A program made the position numbers and the translations under genes. Under the pieces are notes generated by a model, which did no database searches, was not told the origin of the DNA, and was given only the letters and a program-made list of their open reading frames with translations. From Chloroflexota bacterium (GTDB lineage Bacteria > Chloroflexota > Dehalococcoidia > SM23-28-2 > RBG-16-64-32), in assembly GCA_005880075.1 (NCBI GenBank), contig VBJT01000041.1:1-15003 (forward strand): a stretch of 15,003 nucleotides of DNA, read 5' to 3'. Below, piece by piece: positions 1-6,259 of the stretch (position 1 is the first letter of the stretch; every line of letters starts with the position of its first letter).

Positions 1-157
1 ATGAAACCATAAAGCAACGTATCCAGATCGCTCATTCACTGCTCCTTCCAAGCGTTTGGCCAACGTCGGCGCCATCTTCTGCGCGGCTGTCAACCTACAG
101 TAGGTATTCGCCCACGCACTCGACATCGGAAGAAATACCCATTCGAACAAGACACTA

Positions 158-165
158 TGTGTCGT
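158..165. repeat. Left 8-bp target site duplication of the IS1595-family element
   Basis: TGTGTCGT lies directly outside the left terminal inverted repeat. The identical octamer lies directly outside the right one at 2056-2063. Eight-bp duplications are what IS1595-family transposition makes. A perfect match suggests the insertion is not very old and that both ends are intact. Confidence 0.92.
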
Positions 166-188
166 GGGAAGTATCCCTTGACTGTAGA
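166..188 (+). repeat. Left terminal inverted repeat of the IS1595-family element
   Basis: The 23-bp end begins GGG and continues with AAGTATCCCTTGACTGTAGA. It matches the reverse complement of 2033-2055 at 22 of 23 positions; the only difference is the third base (G here, T in the right end). These are the transposase binding and cleavage ends. Confidence 0.92.
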
Positions 189-235
189 ACTCGGGGTACG
201 TACCCTTGAACCGCGATGTCAACGCCGCGCGCTCA

Positions 236-968
236 CTAGTCTTCCGCGAGCCGCTCAAGAGTCGCGTCAGTGTCCGGAAGGATGGTTGCGAATACTTCCT
301 TTCGGACTGTTTGGTACAAATCGATCAGGGTATTTCGTACGCCTTGCCCTCGGGCTGGCCCTCGTCGATAGAAGGCTATGTCAAAGGCGATGTGGGGTTC
401 GAACTCTATCTCCTCGTCTCCAACGCGCTTTACTCGCGCAATTACCTTGTCGTCGTGCAAAGGGCCTGGGAAAACCTTGATCTCGCATTTGCCTTTGTGG
501 ATGACGAAATAGCCATATGGAACGAATATCCAGCCGACGATCGAGGGGAAGCGATGCTTGTCATCGTTCCAGAGGCGATTGAGCATCCAGAGCCTATGCG
601 CGCGGTAGCCGTGCGGTCCATTGTAGGGCTGCACGCCTTCGATGATTGTCTGCACCTTCGCAGGAAGCTTGAGGAATCCCGAATGGCGGGCGATGTCTTT
701 CGGTTTGGTGGCATAGAGCGGGAAGGTGCTTCGTCGACTGGATGGCCGGCCAGTAAGCTCCCAGTACAAATTGTCGAGGGAAGCCCTGAGGTTATGGACG
801 AAATCACCGATAAGGAAGCTGAGTTCATAGGGCGGGGGGCGGTGTACCTTGACCCTGAGGTCGTAGAAGCGTCCATCACCCTTACGCTCGGTGATAACCT
901 CATACGTCCCGCTATCCGAAGTGTAAATGAAGCCTGAGCACCGACATATAGGGTGGGTCGGCGGTCAT
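236..968 (-). pseudogene. IS passenger gene: unrecognised conserved protein with an NLRASLDNLYWEL core, frameshifted near its N terminus
   Basis: The long minus-strand frame contains a core at about 755-800 reading VHNLRASLDNLYWELTG, followed by IIEGVQPYNG and LWNDDKHR. From memory, such motifs (HNLRSALD, LQPY, NIDKHR) mark a hypothetical family spread through Chloroflexota and Actinomycetota; its function is unknown. The core frame has no ATG or GTG start: reading upstream it reaches a stop near 963. An ATG at 968-966, with AAGG seven bases upstream, opens the adjacent frame (MTADPPYMSVLRLHLHFG) but stops at 914-912. The simplest reading is that the true N terminus starts at 968 and a small deletion near 910-920 shifted the frame. 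The TTG at 769 is an unlikely start because it lies after the conserved core. Confidence 0.65.
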
Positions 969-990
969 CGTGTAACCTTAGGAGCGAGAG

Positions 991-1131
991 ATGACACAAG
1001 GAAAGCGCCCAACGCAAAAGACGCCCAAAGGCCACGAAATCCCGGTGCCAAAGCGCAAGGATTTCGACGCCGTACTAGACAAGGTAGCCAAAGCGCCGAA
1101 GCGCTCAACTACGCGCCGACCGAAGAAGTAG
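991..1131 (+). CDS. 46-residue basic protein carried by the IS
   Basis: ATG at 991 follows a good ribosome binding site (TAGGAG, 979-984). The product is short and very basic: MTQGKRPTQKTPKGHEIPVP, then KRKDFDAVLDKVAKAPKRS and a TTRRPKK end. It has no membrane segment or cysteine. The core 'TPKGHEIPVPKRKDF' resembles, from memory, small hypothetical proteins found beside ISXO2-like transposases; this is not verified. Its last 27 bases overlap the tail of the transposase gene on the other strand. Its start lies only 22 bases from the start of the divergent passenger gene. It could be an accessory DNA-binding factor, but that is a guess from charge alone. Confidence 0.55.
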   Translation: MTQGKRPTQKTPKGHEIPVPKRKDFDAVLDKVAKAPKRSTTRRPKK

Positions 1132-1990
1132 CGTCTCAAACTTCGCGCGCCCAGAGTGGCGCTCGTTGTACCGCCAAGCGTACTCATTCAGGTAGCCCTG
1201 AAGATGCTTAGCGGATACCGCGTGGTAGACGCCATCGATGCCACGCTTTACGAGCGACCAAAAGCCCTCAATCGTATTCGTGTGAACGTCCCCGCTGACG
1301 TACACCTTCTCCGAATGCCGAATGCGATCGTGGAAGTACCCCTTCTTGTTGAGCGGGTTATAGACCTTGTATTCGTCGGTGTAGATTGTGGACGAGGGAA
1401 GTACCCGCGACGTGATGTGCGGCATGACGGTTGCTCGTGCAACGTTCGGCACGGTTACGGCCATGACGCGCCCTTTGCGCTCGACCATACCGAACACCGG
1501 AGTCTTATCGACCGTACGTTTCGTCCGCCTCAATCGTGCCAGACATCGGGTCGTTGGCCTGCTTCATCAGTTCCTTGCGAATCAGGTGTGTCATGCGCCA
1601 TGCCGTTTTGTATGTGCAACCGATCTCACGTTCGACTTGCTTAGCGGAGATACCGCATCGTGTGCTGGCCATCAGATACATCGTGTAGAACCACAGGTGC
1701 AGCGATGTGGACGACTTGTGAAAGATGGTGTCGGCGGTCGGGTGAAGGTGGTGGCCGCATGCCGTACACGTCCACGACTGGCGCTGTTGCGTTGTCTCGT
1801 ACCGCTTGAAAGAGCGGTTGGCGTCACACATTGGGCAATGGGCGTGTTCGCCATCCGGCGCGTACCGCTTGCGCCAAAGCGCCTGAAGGCAGGCATCGTC
1901 GTCGGGGTACTCACGCATGAATTCCATAAGCGAATACTCCGACTCCGATGTTTCGGCTCGAACCGGGTTCTTTCGGTTGACTGGTGGCAT
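1105..1990 (-). pseudogene. ISXO2-like (IS1595 family) transposase, interrupted by a deletion/frameshift
   Basis: This is the DDE transposase of the element. The start at 1990 (MPPVNRKNP) is preferred because GGAG lies eight bases upstream; a longer in-frame start at 2026 lacks this. The first part (1505-1990) holds the zinc ribbon (CPMC and CTAC pairs), the helical region, and the first catalytic Asp in IEADETY. It then meets TAA at 1507-1505. The adjacent frame resumes with VDKTPVFGM and runs to 1105, with the second Asp in IYTDEY and the catalytic Glu region HTNTIEGFWSLVKRG. Between ETY and DKTPVFG, relatives carry a Gly/Lys-rich loop (VGGK...), which is missing here. A short deletion that also shifted frame therefore explains the break better than programmed frameshifting. 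Confidence 0.85.
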
Positions 1991-2032
1991 CTCTCTAACT
2001 CCTTCGTTGCCACCATCATTACACACAAATCC

Positions 2033-2055
2033 TCTACAGTCAAGGGATACTTACC
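2033..2055 (-). repeat. Right terminal inverted repeat of the IS1595-family element
   Basis: Read on the minus strand this begins GGT and continues AAGTATCCCTTGACTGTAGA. It matches the left end at 22 of 23 positions. It sits about 45 bases upstream of the transposase start, so the transposase promoter may overlap this end. Confidence 0.92.
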
Positions 2056-2063
2056 TGTGTCGT
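2056..2063. repeat. Right 8-bp target site duplication of the IS1595-family element
   Basis: TGTGTCGT, identical to 158-165, directly follows the right terminal repeat. Removing 166-2063 would rebuild the empty site. Confidence 0.92.
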
Positions 2064-2346
2064 TAGTGTCGCTTGGATCTCAAAGGGGCATCAAGCCCCC
2101 TGCTCGTGCTGCAGGCATGCTAAGCCCGGCCTACTTGGCACATGCGCATAAGTTACCGCGCAAGATCTGCAACGACTTAACCCAATCAGGGTTTACATTT
2201 CTTAAAGCAGCGCAATCCGCCTGCACCGAACCATCAGGCTCGCCTGGGAAGAACTGCATCGTTGGACGAACCTCACCGCCTTCACCGATTCCGACCGTCA
2301 CCCGGCGCCGAGCGCCTGCTTCAGTCAGACATCCCAGGCAAAGCAG
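2064..2346. other. Stretch without a supported gene between the IS and a lipoprotein relic
   Basis: No frame here shows a start with a ribosome binding site or a recognisable domain. A small perfect hairpin (GGGGC, loop ATCAA, GCCCC) lies near 2086-2100. On the minus strand it is followed by TTTGAG, so it could be a weak terminator for leftward transcription, but the U tract is too short to be convincing. Confidence 0.4.
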
Positions 2347-2640
2347 TCAATCGGCAGGTGGCAACTCAATTCGAGCGGAGTTGAACTCGGAGTATTTCAT
2401 GTCCAGCTTGATCTCCTCGGTTTGTTCCCCAGGCACCGCGGTTGAGATCGTACGTATAGTATAGTCCTTGGATGCTATCCAAACATCGACAGGTATTGGT
2501 TGTGCATCGTATTTGACTGCCAATTGTTCATTGCGATCGGCTGAACATGTACCACTCACGCCCCCTTGGTCCTGGCCATCGATACCGATCACGCCCCCCG
2601 CCTGACATTGCTGGCTAACGGAAATGTTACCGAACGTCTG
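2347..2640 (-). pseudogene. C-terminal remnant of an LppX/LprG-like lipoprotein
   Basis: The last ~75 residues of this minus-strand frame read like the end of LppX_LprAFG-type lipoproteins: GTCSADRNEQLAVKYDAQ, then PIPVDVWIASKDYTIRTI (the 'PVxVWI...D' strand), then MKYSEFNSARIELPPAD just before the stop. Family members are about 230 residues with a lipobox signal peptide and bind lipids in the cell envelope. Here the frame upstream of about 2640 no longer looks like the family, and no signal peptide or lipobox Cys is visible. I read it as a truncated relic. The frame stays open to an ATG at 2802, so a short unrelated or chimeric product cannot be excluded. Confidence 0.4.
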
Positions 2641-2957
2641 TTCCTCGGCTTTAAAACGTGCTCGCGCCGACCCATTCCGCTGACTTTCCATCTCACAACG
2701 CTCTACGATCCCTTTCCTGAGGCGTTTCTCGATATTCAGGCAGACTACTATCCGCAGGGCGGAATGGCTCTGATAAAGGGTGAGACGATGGGTAGCGGTC
2801 ACATTGACCAGCGCTGGGCGAGCGTAACGCAGGAATTCGCGCAGGCCATCGCTCCCCTACTCGATCGCTCCTCGGGCGATGCCTCACATGGTTTCGGCGC
2901 GCGTCTGCCCTTTATCGTGACCGCCTTCGGTGCTGGCATCACTTTGGCATCGTTTTG
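2641..2957. other. Region without a recognisable gene
   Basis: A plus-strand frame is open from an ATG at 2566 to 3021. It contains one plausible hydrophobic segment (FIVTAFGAGITLASFWLA, near 2910-2965) but no recognisable domain, no clear ribosome binding site and mixed third-base composition. It overlaps both the antisense lipoprotein relic and, in another frame, the dockerin-like relic that follows. I treat it as chance or decayed sequence. Confidence 0.4.
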
Positions 2958-3083
2958 GCTCGCGACTTACTCGAACTCGAGAAAGACTCGCGGGGCCGAA
3001 TCGTCGACATCACGCACCTGACCGGCCTCTTCGGGCAGGGCTGCATCCCTGATCGCAACCTCGTACAGATTTACCCACCTTAA
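2958..3083 (+). pseudogene. Orphan dockerin-like C-terminal tail
   Basis: The frame from 2958 reads ARDLLELEKDSRGRIVDITH, then LTGLFGQGCIP, and stops at 3081-3083. It closely matches the end of the propeller protein at the right of this window, which reads ARDNIAPDPPDGFVDIT, then DVSRMTGLFGQRCT. Shared positions include ARD, VDIT, TGLFGQ and the near-terminal Cys. Nothing upstream in the same frame looks like a secreted protein, and no start is present. It is therefore the leftover 3' end of a deleted gene of the same kind, with small indels in the calcium-loop region. It also runs about ten residues past the usual end. Confidence 0.6.
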
Positions 3084-3184
3084 GACTAGTGCGCCGGGCT
3101 CCGCTTCGTGCCACGATAGTGCCGAAATGTGGAAGAGGCCGCCGCGCGGTGCAAGACTTGGGCGGTAAACCGCCGGCGGTCTTG

Positions 3185-3598
3185 ATGATGGCTACCGAAA
3201 CGCGAGGACTCGGAGGACAATGGGCCTTGCCGACGATCCCCCCGATGCCCGACGAGAGAATCGCCAAGATTGGAGAAGGGCTCGCGCGCCAGCCTGGTCG
3301 GGTGTCAGGCGCATTCGGGAGATTGTGTTTAACAAACCAGCGGCTCATCTGGAATCCGTCTTCGATCTACCGGTGGCTCAGAATCGAGGAGCCTTTCATA
3401 AGCCTTTTTGCCGAGTTGGACTGCAAAGTCGGTAAACCGAGCATATGGTACGGCTTCCCTATTGTTCTTGAAACTAAGGGAAGGTCGTTCTGGCTCTATA
3501 TACATAGTCCCGAGATTCTCTGGGCAAGAGCCCTTCGAAGGACCGCTAGAGAATGGGCGAACGCCATCGAGGCGGCGAGGCAAACAGCGAAGGGTTAA
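3185..3598 (+). CDS. Small bacterial PH/GRAM-like domain protein
   Basis: The product has the signature of compact bacterial PH or GRAM-type domains: a short N-terminal helix region, then GRLCLTNQRLIWNPSS (the 'GxLxLTNxRLIW' strand pair), alternating strands through FPIVLETKGRSFWLYIHSP, and a C-terminal helix TAREWANAIEAARQ. Such domains bind lipids or partner proteins. There is no signal peptide or membrane span, so it is probably cytoplasmic. The start is uncertain. ATG 3185 is used here; ATG 3245 (MPDERIAKIGEG) would leave exactly the domain, and the frame is open from 3089. None has a good ribosome binding site. A perfect small hairpin (GGCGG, TAAA, CCGCC) lies just upstream near 3161-3175. 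The gene converges with the large fusion gene that ends at 3848. Confidence 0.55.
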   Translation: MMATETRGLGGQWALPTIPPMPDERIAKIGEGLARQPGRVSGAFGRLCLTNQRLIWNPSSIYRWLRIEEPFISLFAELDCKVGKPSIWYGFPIVLETKGRSFWLYIHSPEILWARALRRTAREWANAIEAARQTAKG

Positions 3599-3847
3599 CT
3601 GCGCAGGCCCGCCCGCTGCATCTCACCCCCCTCAGCGCGAGAGCGAGTATAGCAGGGTCAGTTTGAACTAGACGGCCACTCGCCTCGCTTAATTAGCCTA
3701 GCGACGTAGCTCCGTGCGTGGCTCCAGTCCATTAGGCGTCGGCGCCGGGATGGATGGCGGCAGGGACACGTGGTTGCCGGTTGGTGCTGAGGGAATGAGG
3801 AGCAGGCTCAACCTGGATGGCGCCTGCTATGGGCGGGTTCGCCAATC

Positions 3848-6259
3848 CTACTCAAACGCCGGTTGCCCGGCCCGTGCAAGGACGTCCAGCAGAAATTCGG
3901 GCTGTGTGTAACTGCCCAGCCGAACGAGCTCGCCCCTGGCCGCAAAAGCCCCATGAACGGCCTCAGCGCTTTGGGGGACGGCACCGTGGGGCCGATGATG
4001 AACCAGGACCAAATCCGCGCCATGCTTGAGAGAGAGAATGGTGCGGTCAATCAGCTGCCCGAGATCATCGTCGCCGAAATACCGCGCAAGCTCGCTAATA
4101 ACGATGAGGTCGAAACTGCCCTCGGGCCATTGATCCGGCACCGTCATCTCCCGGACTTCGACCCACGCCATACCCTGAACACGGTCTTGAGCCTGCCTTA
4201 CGGCCCGAGCCACGCAGTCGACCGAGATGACGCTATCGCAGCGGGTCGCCAGGCTTGCAGTCAGGACGCCTATCCCACAACCCGGTTCGAATGCCCGCCG
4301 GTATCCTTTCTTGGGAAGTGAATCGATGGTCAGCGCATACTTGCGTTCCTCATACCACTCTGTTTCAAATCCCCATGGGTCGGGGTTATCGGCATAGAGA
4401 GTCTCGAAGTACTCCACCGGCACAGTCTGCTGCGCGGCTGCGAATTCCGGCTGATCGGCGGCCTGACCTTCGCTTGGGCGGGGTACAGAAGACCGTGCCT
4501 TCAAGAGGCCCACCCGTCTAGCGGCATCACCCAGGCCACGGAGGGGAGCGGTCACTCGCCAGCTCCTCGAATAGCGGAATTCCTCCATCACCGCCCGGCT
4601 CATAGCGAGCTCCGCCTGAGTTGCAGCGAGGTCCGTCTGAGTTGCAGCGAAGTCCGATTCCAAGACGGTAAGGCGCGCTTCCAATGCGCCCAGCAGCTCT
4701 CGCTCACTTCTGAGCTTATTTACGCTTCCCGCTGGTAGCAGCAGGGGTTTACTGTTGACCTTATCGATGACCGTACGTTTGGCGACCTCCCAAGCGATAT
4801 CGGAGTGGCCGCTGCGAGCGTCGCCAAGGCCGTGATAGCGATAGTGAGAGGTCACCAAGTGGGACACCGCCACGCCACAGAATGGTGCAATGCGCAAGAG
4901 AAGATCCCAGTCCTCGTAAACCTCCAGCGACTCGTCAAAGCTCACTCCGAGGGCAGTCAGCCAGGCTCGGGGGAAAGCGAGTCCGCAGAGTGGAGATCTG
5001 TTCCCTACCAGATGGTCGACCAGATCGAAGTTCTCAGGGAAGAGTTCGTCTTGTCCGCCGAGCGAGGTTCGAGCAACGCGCGTATGCAACACCGTGCCGG
5101 GGTGGCGAGCCTCGAGGCGGGCGAACTCTTCGACCCATCCCGGCAAGGCTAGATCGTCGTCGTCGAGGACTGCAATATACCGACCCGCGGCCTTTACCAA
5201 ACCAATGTTCAGCGGGCGCGAACGGGTCCCACCATGCGCCTGCAGCAGGCTGGTCCGAGCGTGGAGCCATGACGGAAGCGCACTCAGCTGGTCACGGACG
5301 CACGTGAGGTTAGCCTCTGTGACGTCATGAGCCACAACGAGGAGTTCGAAATCACGGCTCGTCTGGGCAGCGAGGCTACCGAGCGCTTCCGGCAACAGCT
5401 GTGGACGGATGCCCTGGGTTCGAACGATCACCGAGAGGAAGATGTCTTGCGGGCCGCATGGCTCGCTCGTCGGTTCCTGTTTTGGGGGGCTCGGCAAGAG
5501 CAGGAGCGGCGGCCACTTCGGCTCGGTTGGCGACATCTCCCAGAACCATTCCTTGTCAAACAGGACGAGGTCGTTCCACCATTCCGGGAACACCTTAATC
5601 AGGAGCGGCAGCTGGCTGGCATACTGAGCCAATGCCGCGCGCTTCGCCATCGTCTCCCCCCCATCGAGGTGGCGGACCACGGGCACGCGCGGCGGCGCCA
5701 GGGGGGAGGTGTCGAGGACCGCCTTGGTCCAGGCCTCGACCGTCTCAAGCTTGTCGAGCGGTGAAGCTAATACCCCAGACCAATCCCGTGCGGCATATGG
5801 CTGATCCGCATACATCACCCTGACGCGGCCGATAGTGGCCGCAAGTGCCGCTTCGGCGACGATTCGATGATCGGGATTGCCTCCCACGCCGGCCGGCAAC
5901 CAGACTTCATCGTAGTCCTGCACAAGCTGATCGAGGGCATCGATGATCGCCTGAGTAGGCGGCCGTCCATCCCGGTACTGCTCATCAAGGAAGTCTAGGT
6001 GAACGGGCTGAGCCTCTATGGCCTCAAGCACTTTCATGTCTTCGGCATGGCGCTGCTGCATAAGCTTGGCCGAATTGTGCGCCCCGGCTGCCTGATCCCA
6101 TGCCGGCACTGGTGTATCGGACTCGGGTATACCGGCGAAGACGGTGACGACCGTCGTAGGCCCGTCAGCCATCGCATGCCAGGCCGAGAGCACGGCGTCA
6201 TCTAGGTGCGGACTGACGATCAGGCGATTGGGCCTGCCGGTCCGCCTAGGAGTTCTCAC
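3848..6259 (-). CDS. Trifunctional fusion: PIG-L deacetylase, family 2 glycosyltransferase and NodS-like SAM methyltransferase
   Basis: One 803-residue chain holds three enzyme domains. Residues 12-240 are a PIG-L/LmbE-type deacetylase: SPHLDDAVLS (16-25) is the metal-binding motif and GNPDHR (127-132) the second one. Residues 274-500 are a GT-A glycosyltransferase of family 2: SVIVRTQ opens it, LDDDD (365-369) binds the metal-nucleotide and YEDWDLLLR (448-456) carries the acceptor/catalytic ED pair. Residues 515-565 are a coiled coil with AATQ-type repeats, followed by YSRSWRVTAPLRGLG, a linker common in cell-surface glycosyltransferases. Residues 616-803 are a NodS-like methyltransferase: YFETLYADNPDPWGF, FEPGCGIG (657-664) and VISVD (677-681). 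No membrane span or signal is seen. The start is GTG at 6259 with only a weak upstream purine stretch. Likely role: making a deacetylated, methylated surface sugar. Substrate unknown. Confidence 0.88.
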   Translation of the reverse strand: MRTPRRTGRPNRLIVSPHLDDAVLSAWHAMADGPTTVVTVFAGIPESDTPVPAWDQAAGAHNSAKLMQQRHAEDMKVLEAIEAQPVHLDFLDEQYRDGRPPTQAIIDALDQLVQDYDEVWLPAGVGGNPDHRIVAEAALAATIGRVRVMYADQPYAARDWSGVLASPLDKLETVEAWTKAVLDTSPLAPPRVPVVRHLDGGETMAKRAALAQYASQLPLLIKVFPEWWNDLVLFDKEWFWEMSPTEPKWPPLLLLPSPPKQEPTSEPCGPQDIFLSVIVRTQGIRPQLLPEALGSLAAQTSRDFELLVVAHDVTEANLTCVRDQLSALPSWLHARTSLLQAHGGTRSRPLNIGLVKAAGRYIAVLDDDDLALPGWVEEFARLEARHPGTVLHTRVARTSLGGQDELFPENFDLVDHLVGNRSPLCGLAFPRAWLTALGVSFDESLEVYEDWDLLLRIAPFCGVAVSHLVTSHYRYHGLGDARSGHSDIAWEVAKRTVIDKVNSKPLLLPAGSVNKLRSERELLGALEARLTVLESDFAATQTDLAATQAELAMSRAVMEEFRYSRSWRVTAPLRGLGDAARRVGLLKARSSVPRPSEGQAADQPEFAAAQQTVPVEYFETLYADNPDPWGFETEWYEERKYALTIDSLPKKGYRRAFEPGCGIGVLTASLATRCDSVISVDCVARAVRQAQDRVQGMAWVEVREMTVPDQWPEGSFDLIVISELARYFGDDDLGQLIDRTILSLKHGADLVLVHHRPHGAVPQSAEAVHGAFAARGELVRLGSYTQPEFLLDVLARAGQPAFE
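4615..4656. repeat. Two tandem 21-bp repeats in the coiled-coil segment
   Basis: Two adjacent 21-bp units differ at two positions and share the core CTGAGTTGCAGCGA followed by GTCCG. On the minus strand they encode the near-repeats AATQTDL and AATQAEL. A third, degenerate unit seems to precede them on the plus strand (4597-4614). The repeat lies in the hinge between the glycosyltransferase and methyltransferase domains, so changes in copy number would alter spacer length without a frameshift. Confidence 0.75.

Larger units (their letters stand above)
166..2055. mobile_element. Complete IS1595-family (ISXO2-like) insertion sequence carrying passenger genes
   Basis: This 1,890-bp element is bounded by 23-bp inverted repeats and an 8-bp direct repeat of the target. 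From the right it holds a transposase (minus) with an N-terminal zinc ribbon and an ISXO2-like DDE domain, a 46-residue basic ORF (plus), and a passenger gene (minus) ending 70 bp inside the left end. IS1595-family elements are known to carry non-transposase cargo. Both large genes have frame breaks, so this copy probably cannot move by itself, although its ends should still work if a transposase is supplied in trans. Confidence 0.92.

Noticed and set aside
390..410. GGGTTCGAACTC looks like a tRNA T-arm; similar motifs occur near 4278 and 5416
   Set aside because: No acceptor stem, anticodon arm or D arm can be placed around any of the three, and each lies inside a coding frame.
442..1035. 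A 197-residue minus-strand frame overlapping the passenger gene
   Set aside because: It is Ser/Arg-rich and out of frame with the conserved NLRASLDNLYWEL core, as expected of a shadow.
1388..2464. A long open frame on the plus strand over the transposase (358 residues)
   Set aside because: It is antisense to a clear transposase, crosses the right end of the IS and its target duplication, is rich in Arg/Ser/Val and shows no domain.
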